Below, piece after piece: positions 38,852 to 46,545 of a stretch of DNA of 64,000 nt; within the stretch, counting starts at the first letter, position 1, and every line of letters starts with the position of its first letter. Below the pieces are notes generated by a model. The model saw only the letters and a list, made by a program, of their open reading frames with translations. It did no database searches and was not told where the DNA came from. The DNA is from JAKOWB01 sp038363005 (GTDB lineage Bacteria > Pseudomonadota > Alphaproteobacteria > Kiloniellales > JACOMY01). A program made the translations under genes and the position numbers. The stretch spans positions 37,900 to 101,899 of the forward strand of contig JBBQBI010000017.1 of the NCBI GenBank assembly GCA_038363005.1, read 5' to 3'.

Positions 38852-39781
38852 ATGGTGGAACTGGTCAGCCGCAGCAGCAGCACGACGGCCGTCGGCGAGG
38901 CGGTCGGTGACTGGCTTGCCCTGCTGAAGCCCCGGGTGATGAGCCTGGTGGTCTTCACCGGGCTGGCCGGGCTGCTGGTGGCACCGGGCACGTTGAACCC
39001 GGTGCTGGCGGCGGTCGCGGTGCTCTGCATCGCGGTCGGCGCCGGCGCCGCCGGTGCCATCAACATGTGGTACGACCGCGATATCGACGCGATCATGGAG
39101 CGCACCCGCGGCCGGCCCATTGTGCAGGGCCGTATTCGGCCGGAGGAGGCGCTGACCTTCGGCGTCATCCTGTCGCTCTTCGCCGTCATGCTGATGGGCC
39201 TGGCGGTGAACTGGACGGCGGCGGCGCTGCTGGCCCTGGCCAACCTGTTCTACGTCTTCGTCTACACCATCTGGCTGAAGCGCCGCACGCCGCAGAACAT
39301 CGTCATCGGCGGTGCCGCCGGGGCCTTTCCGCCGATGATCGGCTGGGCCGCGGTGACCGGCAGCGTCAGCGTCGAATCGATTGCCCTGTTCATGCTGATC
39401 TTCATGTGGACGCCGCCGCACTTCTGGGCGCTGGCGCTCTATCGCGCCGGCGACTATGCGCGTGCCGGCGTGCCGATGCTGCCGGTGGTGGCGGGGCGCG
39501 AGGCGACCAAGCGGCAGATCCTGCTCTACACCCTGGCGCTGCTGCCGGTCGCGCTGCTGCCGACCCTGCTCGGCATCGCCGGCTGGGTCTATGGCGCCGC
39601 GGCGCTGCTGCTGGGCAGCGCCTTCGTGCTGATGGCGCTGAAGATCCAGCGCGACCCGACCGACCGCGCGGCCAAGCAGACCTTCGGCTTCTCCATCCTC
39701 TATCTCTTCCTGCTCTTCGCCCTGATCATCCTGGACCGGGCGCCCGGCCTGCTGGGACACCTGGACGGGGGCCTGTGGTGA
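38852..39781 (+). CDS. ctaB: Protoheme IX farnesyltransferase (heme O synthase)
   Basis: A 309-residue UbiA-family prenyltransferase that adds a farnesyl group to heme b, giving heme o for the oxidase. Nine membrane helices are seen. The first Asp-rich motif is NMWYDRDIDAIMERT and the second lies in YRAGDYARAGVPMLPVVAG. The loop GRPIVQGRI is standard. It lies in the order ctaD-ctaB-ctaG, and its stop overlaps the next start (GTGA), so translation is coupled. Confidence 0.97.
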   Translation: MVELVSRSSSTTAVGEAVGDWLALLKPRVMSLVVFTGLAGLLVAPGTLNPVLAAVAVLCIAVGAGAAGAINMWYDRDIDAIMERTRGRPIVQGRIRPEEALTFGVILSLFAVMLMGLAVNWTAAALLALANLFYVFVYTIWLKRRTPQNIVIGGAAGAFPPMIGWAAVTGSVSVESIALFMLIFMWTPPHFWALALYRAGDYARAGVPMLPVVAGREATKRQILLYTLALLPVALLPTLLGIAGWVYGAAALLLGSAFVLMALKIQRDPTDRAAKQTFGFSILYLFLLFALIILDRAPGLLGHLDGGLW

Positions 39782-39927
39782 GCGCCATGGCCGAACGCAA
39801 CGCCCCGATACCCGAGCGCGACAAGCGCCGCCGCCGGCTGCGCAACTGGGCGCTGCTGGGCGCGCTGGCCGGCTTCGTCGTGCTGGTCTACCTGGTGGCC
39901 CTGGTGAAGATGGGGTTCTTCCAGTGA
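39778..39927 (+). CDS. Small CoxF-like single-helix protein
   Basis: A 46-49 residue protein between ctaB and ctaG, the place occupied by the short coxF gene in other alphaproteobacteria. It is basic at the N terminus (ERDKRRRRLRNW) and has one membrane helix (ALLGALAGFVVLVYLVALV). I prefer the GTG at 39778, which overlaps the ctaB stop, matches the coupling seen at the next gene, and has a GGGGG site seven bases upstream; the ATG at 39787 is an alternative. The role is unknown, probably in oxidase assembly. Confidence 0.8.
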   Translation: MSAMAERNAPIPERDKRRRRLRNWALLGALAGFVVLVYLVALVKMGFFQ

Positions 39928-40526
39928 GCCGCCGCAGCCAGCGCGAGGGGCGCAACGCCGGCATCGCCCTGGTGCTGGCGGCGGTCTGCTGCGGCATGGT
40001 CGTCGCCGCCTTCGCCGCCGTGCCGCTGTATCGCCTGTTCTGCCAGGTCACCGGCTATGGCGGCACCACACAGGTGGCCGAGCAGGCGCCGACCACCGTG
40101 GGCGAGCGCGTCATCACCGTGCGCTTCGATGCCAACACCAATCCCGAGTTGCCCTGGGTGTTCCGGCCCGAGCAGCGCGAAATCAAGCTCAAGGTCGGCG
40201 AGCAGGGTTTGGTGTTCTTCTTCGCGCAGAACAAGGCGAACTACACCACCACCGGCCAGGCCACCTTCAACGTCACGCCGCTGAAGGCCGGGCAGTACTT
40301 CAACAAGGTCGCCTGCTTCTGCTTCGATTCGCAGACGCTGACCGCCGGCCAGCAGGTCGACATGGGGGTGTCGTTCTTCGTCGACCCCGCCATCGTCGAC
40401 GACCGCAACCTGGACGACGTGCATACCATCACGCTGTCCTATACCTTCTTCGCCGATCCCGACGCGGCGCCGCCCGAGGTAACGGGCAGCGGCACGCGGT
40501 CGCCGAACGGCGCCGCCGCGCGTTGA
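39924..40526 (+). CDS. ctaG: Cytochrome c oxidase copper chaperone CtaG (Cox11)
   Basis: A 200-residue membrane-anchored protein that delivers copper to CuB of subunit I. One transmembrane helix (about 12-33) is followed by PLYRLFCQVTGYGGTTQ, the usual Cox11 opening. The copper-binding cysteines are in KVACFCFDSQTL (Cys-x-Cys) near residue 130. DMGVSFFVDP is also conserved. The GTG start overlaps the preceding stop by four bases. Confidence 0.96.
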   Translation: MSRRSQREGRNAGIALVLAAVCCGMVVAAFAAVPLYRLFCQVTGYGGTTQVAEQAPTTVGERVITVRFDANTNPELPWVFRPEQREIKLKVGEQGLVFFFAQNKANYTTTGQATFNVTPLKAGQYFNKVACFCFDSQTLTAGQQVDMGVSFFVDPAIVDDRNLDDVHTITLSYTFFADPDAAPPEVTGSGTRSPNGAAAR

Positions 40527-40575
40527 GACCGGCCTGGATGGGCCAGAGATCGAGTTGCATAGGGGACGAGGGGCC

Positions 40576-41421
40576 ATGAGCGAGGTTTCTTCCGGCAAGA
40601 TGAAGCAGCCCTACCACCTGGTCGAGCCCAGCATCTGGCCGCTGTTCGGCTCGCTTGCCGGCGGCTTGCTGACCGCCGGTGGCGTGCTCTTCCTGCACGA
40701 CTACAGCGACATCCTGCTGCCAATCGGCTTCGTCGCCGTGCTGGTCACCATGTTCTTCTGGTGGCGCGCGGTGATCAAGGAAGGCACCATCCAGAAGCTG
40801 CATTCGCCGATCGTCTCGCTCGGCCTGCGCTACGGCATGCTGCTCTTCATCACCTCCGAGGTGATGTTCTTCGTCGCCTTCTTCTGGGCCTACTTCGATC
40901 CGGCATTCTTCTTCGCCGAACCGATCCAGGCGACCCGCCTTGAGGTGCTGGGCGGGCAGTGGCCGCCCAAGGGGATTGTCACCTTCGACCCCTTCGACAT
41001 TCCATTTCTCAACACCATGATCCTGCTGCTGTCGGGCTGTACCGTCACCTGGGCGCACCACGCGGTGCTGAACAATGACCAGAAGGGCGCGGTGCAGGGC
41101 CTGACCATCACTGTGCTGCTCGGCATGACCTTTACCAGCCTGCAGGTCTTCGAGTACGCGCACGCCGCCTTCGGCTTCCGTGACGGCGTCTATTCCTCGG
41201 CCTTCTTCATGGCCACCGGCTTCCACGGCTTCCACGTCTTCATCGGCACGGTCTTCCTGGCGGTCTGCCTGTTCCGCGCGCGCGCCGGGCACTTCACGCC
41301 CGAGCGGCACTTCGGGCTGGAGGCAGCGGCCTGGTACTGGCACTTCGTCGACGTGGTCTGGCTGTTCCTCTTCGTCTGCATCTACTGGCTGGGCGCGGGC
41401 GATACCCCCGCCGCCCACTAG
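40576..41421 (+). CDS. ctaE: Cytochrome c oxidase subunit III
   Basis: A 281-residue, seven-helix subunit that stabilises the oxidase core. It shows the family pattern: PYHLVEPSIWPLFGS at the start, the LRYGMLLFITSEVMFF helix with the conserved Glu, NNDQ and the closing AAAWYWHFVDVVWLFLFVCIYWLG. The ATG at 40576 has a GAGGGG leader; an earlier ATG at 40555 would add seven residues without similarity. It follows ctaG by 49 bases. Confidence 0.97.
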   Translation: MSEVSSGKMKQPYHLVEPSIWPLFGSLAGGLLTAGGVLFLHDYSDILLPIGFVAVLVTMFFWWRAVIKEGTIQKLHSPIVSLGLRYGMLLFITSEVMFFVAFFWAYFDPAFFFAEPIQATRLEVLGGQWPPKGIVTFDPFDIPFLNTMILLLSGCTVTWAHHAVLNNDQKGAVQGLTITVLLGMTFTSLQVFEYAHAAFGFRDGVYSSAFFMATGFHGFHVFIGTVFLAVCLFRARAGHFTPERHFGLEAAAWYWHFVDVVWLFLFVCIYWLGAGDTPAAH

Positions 41422-41424
41422 CGG

Positions 41425-41805
41425 ATGGCGGGCGGCTTCCACGGCCGGGTCTCGCCGCTCTCCGCGGGTCTCGGCTGTCGCTGCCCCCGCTGCGGACGCG
41501 GCAAGCTGTTCCAGGGCTACCTTACGGTGCGCGAGCGCTGCGAGGCCTGTGGCCTGGATCTGAAGAAGGCCGATTCCGGCGATGGGCCGGCGGTCTTCAT
41601 CATCTTCATCCTGGGCTTTCTCGTGGTGCCGGTGGCGCTGTGGGTGGAATCGGCCTTCGCGCCCCCCATGTGGGTGCACATGACCATCTGGCCGGTGGTA
41701 ATCCTGGGCATCGCCCTGGGGCTGCTGCGGCCGATGAAGGCGCTGATGATCGCGCTGCAGTTCCGCCACCGTGCCAGCGATTCCGGCACCGTCGACTACG
41801 AATAG
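41425..41805 (+). CDS. DUF983-family zinc-ribbon membrane protein
   Basis: A 126-residue protein, regularly found beside oxidase genes in alphaproteobacteria. An N-terminal zinc-ribbon-like region has two CxxC pairs (CRCPRCGRG and CEACGLDL), followed by two membrane helices (VFIIFILGFLVVPVALWV and WPVVILGIALGLLRPM). The function is unknown; an assembly or quality role for the oxidase is inferred from position. Only three bases separate it from subunit III. Confidence 0.88.
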   Translation: MAGGFHGRVSPLSAGLGCRCPRCGRGKLFQGYLTVRERCEACGLDLKKADSGDGPAVFIIFILGFLVVPVALWVESAFAPPMWVHMTIWPVVILGIALGLLRPMKALMIALQFRHRASDSGTVDYE

Positions 41806-41815
41806 GTCACCCCGC

Positions 41816-42553
41816 GTGCAGTTTTTCGGTCGCCCCTTCCAGCCCCGCCTCTGGCCGACGCTGATCACCCTGCCGACCGTCCTGGTGCTGATCGGCCTGG
41901 GAGTCTGGCAGCTGGATCGCCTGGCCTGGAAGCAAGGCCTGATCGACGAGCTGTCCAGCCGCATGGCCGCTGCGCCCATCGCCCTGCCGGACCAGGTCGA
42001 GGACCCGGCCGGCATGGAGTTCCGTCGCGTGGCGCTGGCCGGCAGCTTCCTGCACGACAAGGAGCTCTACTTCCCCGACAAGACCTATAAGGGCACGCAC
42101 GGGCTGTGGATCGCCACGCCCTTCCAGCTGGACGATGGCCGCATCGTCATCGTCAATCGCGGCTGGGTGCCGGACAAGTATGTGCTGCCGAAGACCCGCG
42201 AAGCGGGGCTGCTGCCCGGTCATGTGACGGTCGACGGCATCCTGCGGGTGCCGGGCTGGAAGGGCTGGGATTCGATGAAGCCGGCCAACGATCCTGGCCG
42301 CAACGCCTGGTACTACTTCGAGCTGCCGGCCATGGCCACGGCCGCCGGCCTGGAGGGCGTTGACACGCAGCTCTATGTCGAGGCGCTGGGCGACGAGTCG
42401 ACCGGCATGCTGCCGATCGGCCTGGACCGCCACGTCGAGCTGCCGAACGACCATTTGCAGTACGCCATCACCTGGTTCGCCCTGGCGCTGGTGCTGCTGG
42501 GCATCTATTTCACCTATCACCTGCGCCGCGAGACCAAGTCCGATGGCCGATAG
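41816..42553 (+). CDS. Surf1-family oxidase assembly factor
   Basis: A 245-residue protein needed for heme a insertion into subunit I. It has the Surf1 layout: an N-terminal helix ending in GVWQLDRLAWKQ, a soluble domain with GRIVIVNRGWVP, and a C-terminal helix (YAITWFALALVLLGIYF). No ATG is available near the conserved start; the GTG at 41816, 11 bases after the DUF983 stop, gives MQFFGRPFQPR. Its end overlaps the next gene by 11 bases, an indication of a continuing transcript. Confidence 0.92.
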   Translation: MQFFGRPFQPRLWPTLITLPTVLVLIGLGVWQLDRLAWKQGLIDELSSRMAAAPIALPDQVEDPAGMEFRRVALAGSFLHDKELYFPDKTYKGTHGLWIATPFQLDDGRIVIVNRGWVPDKYVLPKTREAGLLPGHVTVDGILRVPGWKGWDSMKPANDPGRNAWYYFELPAMATAAGLEGVDTQLYVEALGDESTGMLPIGLDRHVELPNDHLQYAITWFALALVLLGIYFTYHLRRETKSDGR

Positions 42554-44057
42554 CGCGCCGCTGCCCGACGCCTACCGCGCGCTGGAGGACCGCTTCCGCC
42601 GCCTCGGCGCGCTGGGCGAAGCCAGCGCGGTGCTGGGCTGGGACCTGGCGGTGATGATGCCGCCCGGCGGCGGCCCGGCGCGCGGCGAACAGCTGGCCGC
42701 CCTGGCGGTGACGCGGCACGACCTGATCACCGATCCGCGCGTCGCCGACTGGCTCGACGCTGCCGAGGCCGCGGCCAACGCGCTGGACGCCTGGCAGGGC
42801 GCCAACCTGCGCGAGATGCGCCGCCTGCAGCGCCATGCCACGGCGCTGGACGCCACCCTGGTCGAGGCCCTGTCCAAGGCCAGCCAGAGCTGCGAGGCGA
42901 TCTGGCGCGACGCCCGGGCCAGGAGCGACTTCGCCGCAGTATTGCCGAGCCTGACCGAGGTGGTGCGCCTGACCCGCGAAAGCGCAGCGCGCAAGGCGGC
43001 GGTCCTGGGCTGCAGCCCCTATGAGGCGCTGCTGGATGCCTTCGAGCCGGGCGGCAAGGTCGCGGCCATCAACACCATCTTCGAGCGCCTGTCCGGCGAG
43101 CTGCCGGGGCTGCTGGCGGCGGTGCTCGACAAGCAGCGCCGCGCGCCGGCGCCGCTCATCCCGCCCGGCCCCTTCCCGGTGGCGGCGCAGGAGGCGCTGG
43201 GGCGCCGCCTGATGCGCCTGGTGGGCTTCAACTTCGAGGGCGGGCGGCTGGACGTGTCGCTGCATCCCTTCTCTGGCGGCACGCCGGACGACGTGCGCAT
43301 CACCACGCGCTACGCGCCGGAGGACTTCACCCGCTCGCTGATGGGCGTGCTGCACGAGACCGGGCATGCCATGTACGAATTCGGCCTGCCGGCCGCCTGG
43401 CGTCGCCAGCCGGTGGGCGAGGCGCGCGGCATGACGCTGCACGAATCGCAGTCGCTGCTGGTCGAGATGCAGGCGGCGCGCAGCCCGGAGTTCATCGGCT
43501 TCCTGGCGCCGCTGGCGGCGGCCGCCTTTGGCGGCAGCGGCGCGGCCTGGAGCGCCGCCAACATGACGCGGCTCTATCACCAGGTGACGCCCGGCTTCAT
43601 TCGCGTCGACGCCGACGAGGTGACCTATCCCGCCCACGTCATCCTGCGCAGCCAGCTGGAGCAGGCGATCCTGGGCGGCGACCTGCCGCTGGCCGAGCTG
43701 CCGGGGGCCTGGAACGACGGCCTGCAGGCGCTGCTCGGCATCCGCCCGCCGAACGATCGCCTGGGCTGTTTGCAGGACATCCACTGGTACGACGGCGCCT
43801 GGGGCTACTTCCCGACCTACACCCTGGGCGCCATGACGGCGGCGCAGCTCTTCGCCGCCGCCAAGACGGCCCGGCCGGAGATCCCGGCGGCGCTGGCCGG
43901 CGGCGATTTCCGCCCGCTGATGGGTTGGCTGGCCGAGCAGGTGCACGCCAAGGCTTCCTCGGCCTCGGGCGATGCCATCGTCGCGGCGGCGACCGGCCGG
44001 CCGCTCGACCCGGCGGTCTTCCTGGCGCATCTGCGTAGCCGCTATCTGGGCGATTAG
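42543..44057 (+). CDS. M32 family metallocarboxypeptidase
   Basis: A 504-residue thermostable-carboxypeptidase-type enzyme removing C-terminal residues from peptides. The zinc motif HETGHAMYE is near residues 270-278, with the downstream Glu ligand in LHESQSLLVEMQ. RPPND and IHWYDGAWGYFPTYTLG are conserved M32 segments. The length matches the family. It overlaps surf1 by 11 bases, so it may be an extension of the oxidase transcript, although no functional link is known. Confidence 0.93.
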   Translation: MADSAPLPDAYRALEDRFRRLGALGEASAVLGWDLAVMMPPGGGPARGEQLAALAVTRHDLITDPRVADWLDAAEAAANALDAWQGANLREMRRLQRHATALDATLVEALSKASQSCEAIWRDARARSDFAAVLPSLTEVVRLTRESAARKAAVLGCSPYEALLDAFEPGGKVAAINTIFERLSGELPGLLAAVLDKQRRAPAPLIPPGPFPVAAQEALGRRLMRLVGFNFEGGRLDVSLHPFSGGTPDDVRITTRYAPEDFTRSLMGVLHETGHAMYEFGLPAAWRRQPVGEARGMTLHESQSLLVEMQAARSPEFIGFLAPLAAAAFGGSGAAWSAANMTRLYHQVTPGFIRVDADEVTYPAHVILRSQLEQAILGGDLPLAELPGAWNDGLQALLGIRPPNDRLGCLQDIHWYDGAWGYFPTYTLGAMTAAQLFAAAKTARPEIPAALAGGDFRPLMGWLAEQVHAKASSASGDAIVAAATGRPLDPAVFLAHLRSRYLGD

Positions 44058-44102
44058 CGGCCAGACCTTGCCCCCGGGGCCTACAGGGCCCAGATTCGCC
44101 CT

Positions 44103-44750
44103 ATGGCACAGAAACCCAACCCCGGACGTAAGTTCACCGCCGCGGCCATGGAGCTCGCGGCGCTTCGCCCCTGGCACGAGATCACCTGGCGCGAGATCGC
44201 CGCCACCGCCGGCCTGACCCTGGACCAGGCGCACGAGCTGGCGCCCAGCAAGGCGGCGATCCTTGACCTGCTGTCGCGCCAGGCCGACCAAGCCGTGCTG
44301 GCGGCACCGGCCGCGGCCGAGGACGGCAGCGCCCGCGACCGCCTGTTCGATGTGATCATGCGGCGCTTCGATGCGCTGAAGGGCTTCCGCGCTGGCTTGG
44401 CCTCGGTCGCCGCCAGTGCCGGGCGCGAACCGGCGATCGTTCTGGCCGGCCTGTGCAGCGTCGGCCGCGCCAGCCGGGCTCTGCTGATCGCCGCGGCGAT
44501 CCCGACCGAAGGGTTGGCCGGCACCTTGCGGGTCAAGGGCCTCAGTGCCCTCTGGCTCTCGGCCATGCGCACCTTCCTCAGCGACGAGAGTGACGACCTC
44601 TCCGCCACCATGGCCAAGGTCGACCGCCAACTGCAGCGCGCCGAGGGCTTGATTGGCCGGTTCACACCGCGCCGCCGGCAGCAGACACCGCCGCATGACG
44701 TGGGGCCCGACGAGCCCTCGCCCACCGGGCCGGAACCGCAGCCGCTTTAG
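44103..44750 (+). CDS. TetR-like transcriptional regulator
   Basis: A 215-residue protein with a divergent TetR-type N-terminal helix-turn-helix: AAMELAALRPWHEITWREIAATAGLTLDQAHELAPSKAAILDLL matches in spacing although split here into pieces (AATAGLT, SKAAILDLL). The remainder is all-helical, ending in a Pro-rich tail rich in Gln and Asp. Ligand and targets are unknown. It lies 46 bases after the M32 gene on the same strand and 49 bases before the CsaA-like gene. Confidence 0.75.
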   Translation: MAQKPNPGRKFTAAAMELAALRPWHEITWREIAATAGLTLDQAHELAPSKAAILDLLSRQADQAVLAAPAAAEDGSARDRLFDVIMRRFDALKGFRAGLASVAASAGREPAIVLAGLCSVGRASRALLIAAAIPTEGLAGTLRVKGLSALWLSAMRTFLSDESDDLSATMAKVDRQLQRAEGLIGRFTPRRRQQTPPHDVGPDEPSPTGPEPQPL

Positions 44751-44798
44751 GCGCGCCGCCGAATCCGCTAGGGTCCCGCCGCCACCAGGAGGGACCCG

Positions 44799-45158
44799 AT
44801 GAGCGACAGCACTGCCCCGGTCGAGACCATCAGCTTCGATGACTTCCTGAAGGTCGACGTGCGCGTCGGCACCGTGGTCGCCGTCGAGCCCTACCCCGAG
44901 GCGCGCAAGCCGGCCTACAAGCTGACGGTGGACTTTGGCCAGCCGCTGGGCACGCGGCGCTCCTCGGCGCAGCTGGTCAAGCACTACACGCCGGAGACGC
45001 TGCTGGGCCGCCAGGTGCTGGCGGTGGTGAACTTTCCGAAGAAGCAGATCGGCAAGTTCCTGTCGGAGATCCTGGTGCTGGGCGTGCCGGACGGTGAGGG
45101 CAACGTCGTGCTGATTGGGCCGGAGCGCGCGGTGCCCGACGGCGGCCGCCTGTTCTGA
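44799..45158 (+). CDS. CsaA-like tRNA-binding domain protein
   Basis: A 119-residue protein consisting of one OB-fold tRNA-binding domain, as in CsaA and in the C-terminal part of MetRS. The start IDFDDFLKVDVRVGTVV-like segment (FDDFLKVDVRVGTVVAV) and KPAYKLTVDFGQPLG, then NFPKKQIGKFLSEILVLG, are characteristic. CsaA has been linked to chaperone-like protein export in Bacillus. GGAGG precedes the ATG at good spacing. Confidence 0.9.
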   Translation: MSDSTAPVETISFDDFLKVDVRVGTVVAVEPYPEARKPAYKLTVDFGQPLGTRRSSAQLVKHYTPETLLGRQVLAVVNFPKKQIGKFLSEILVLGVPDGEGNVVLIGPERAVPDGGRLF

Positions 45159-45182
45159 CCTGCCGCCGGTCCGGTCCGCTCG

Positions 45183-45211
45183 CGTAACGAAAGCGTCACG
45201 CAAGCGTCACG
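45183..45211. promoter_or_regulatory. Three 11-bp-spaced direct repeats, Pho-box-like
   Basis: CGTAACG, CGTCACG and CGTCACG stand exactly 11 bases apart (7-base unit plus 4-base spacer AAAG/CAAG) about 55 bases upstream of the MarR-type ATG. The geometry is that of binding sites for PhoB/OmpR-type response regulators. The GTCAC core resembles the PhoB consensus, but other flanking bases differ, so the identity is tentative. Confidence 0.5.
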
Positions 45212-45265
45212 AAATCCCTCTCCGCCGCGCCCTAGGGTCGACTCCGCAGTGGTCGGAGACGCCTC

Positions 45266-45592
45266 ATGGGTGCGGAAGCCTCGCTGTCCTGGTGGTATCG
45301 CGTGCTGCGCGGCGCGCTGGCCGAGAAGCTGCCAGACCTGACGACGCGGCAGCTGGCGATGCTGCTGCACGTCGGCCTGACCGGCGGGCCGCATACGGTG
45401 CGCGGTCTGTCCGAGGTGTTGGCCTTTTCCAAGCCGGCGGTGACCCGGGCGCTCGACCGCCTGGCCGCGCTTGGCTGGCTGCAACGCACGCGGGACATCC
45501 GCGACCGCCGCAGCGTGCTGGTCACCATCACTGACCCAGGGCGCGATTTTCTGCAGGACCTGGCGCGCCTGGTCGGCGAGGCCTCAAGCTAG
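45266..45592 (+). CDS. MarR-family transcriptional regulator, short form
   Basis: A 108-residue winged-helix protein. LTTRQLAMLLHVGLTGGPHTVRGLSEVL is followed by the recognition helix FSKPAVTRALDRLAALG and the wing DIRDRRSVLVTITDPG. The usual C-terminal dimer helix is short. Start ATG 45266 gives the known opening MGAEASLSWWYRVLRG seen in small alphaproteobacterial members. Targets are unknown. It ends two bases from the stop of the convergent ghrA gene. Confidence 0.85.
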   Translation: MGAEASLSWWYRVLRGALAEKLPDLTTRQLAMLLHVGLTGGPHTVRGLSEVLAFSKPAVTRALDRLAALGWLQRTRDIRDRRSVLVTITDPGRDFLQDLARLVGEASS

Positions 45593-45594
45593 CC

Positions 45595-46524
45595 TCAGTA
45601 GCCGCGATTGAGGTCCACCACGTTCTGCATCGGCTGGCCAGCTTCGAAGCGGCGGATGTTGGCGATCACCGAGGCGACGGCGGTGCGCGCCATGGTCATG
45701 GCGGCGACGTGCGGCGTGGCAACGACGCGAGGATGCTGCCACAGCGGACCGCCGGCGGCGCCGGGCTCCTGCTGGTAGACGTCGAGCGAGGCACCGGAAA
45801 GCTGCCCGCTGTCCAGCGCGGCTAGCAGGTCGGCCTCGTTCTGGTGGCCGCCACGGCCGGCGTTGATCAGCACAGCGCCTTGCGGCAGCTGGGCGAACAG
45901 CCTGGCGTCGAGCAGGCCGCGCGTCTCGTCGGTCAGCGGCAGCAGGCAGACCAGGATCTCGGTCCTGGGCAGCATGGCCTTCAGGCCCTCGGGCCCGTGG
46001 AAGCACTCGACGCCGGGGAGCTGCTTCGCCGTGCGGCTCCAGCCCAGTAGCTTGAAGCCGAAGACCCCCAGCTTGCGCAGCGCGTCCTGTCCCATCTCGC
46101 CGAGGCCCAGCACCGCGACGGTACGCTGCTCGGCGCCGATCTGCTGGATTTCCTCCCAGACACCGGCCTGCTGCTGCCGGCGATAGTCGAGCATGAAGCG
46201 GTGATGCAGGAGCACTGACATGACGACGTATTCGCTCATTCCGTCGGTCAGCCCGGATTCCACCATGCGCACCAGCGGCAGGGCGCGCGGCAGCTCGGGG
46301 TCGCGCAGCAGATGGTCGATGCCGGCGCCGACCGAGAAGACCACCTTGAGGTTCGGCAAGGTGGCCAGCAGGCCCGGCGGCGGCTGCCACAGCAGGGCGT
46401 ATTCGATATCCTCGCGCCGGCCCAGCTCGGGAAAGCCGCGCACCTCGATGTCCGGGGCCTGGTCGCTGAAGGCGTCGAACCAGTGGGTGACGCGGGTGGC
46501 GTCGGACTTCAGCAGCAGGGCCAT
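45595..46524 (-). CDS. ghrA: Glyoxylate/hydroxypyruvate reductase A
   Basis: A 309-residue NAD(P)H-dependent reductase of glyoxylate and hydroxypyruvate. It is of the GhrA branch of 2-hydroxyacid dehydrogenases: FSVGAGIDHLL, the nucleotide loop VLGLGEMGQDALRKLG, the WSRTAK phosphate-binding segment, the Arg in NAGRGGHQNEADLL, LDVYQQEP and the catalytic His in TPHVAAMT. It lies 22 bases after yejF in the same direction and could be expressed from the yej operon. Confidence 0.92.
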   Translation of the reverse strand: MALLLKSDATRVTHWFDAFSDQAPDIEVRGFPELGRREDIEYALLWQPPPGLLATLPNLKVVFSVGAGIDHLLRDPELPRALPLVRMVESGLTDGMSEYVVMSVLLHHRFMLDYRRQQQAGVWEEIQQIGAEQRTVAVLGLGEMGQDALRKLGVFGFKLLGWSRTAKQLPGVECFHGPEGLKAMLPRTEILVCLLPLTDETRGLLDARLFAQLPQGAVLINAGRGGHQNEADLLAALDSGQLSGASLDVYQQEPGAAGGPLWQHPRVVATPHVAAMTMARTAVASVIANIRRFEAGQPMQNVVDLNRGY

Positions 46525-46545
46525 GGGTTTCCTCTCGAAATCAGG

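Noticed and set aside
42510..45203. An 897-codon open frame opposite the M32, TetR and CsaA genes
   Set aside because: It spans several convincing genes and intergenic gaps on the other strand, and its sequence is biased and family-less.
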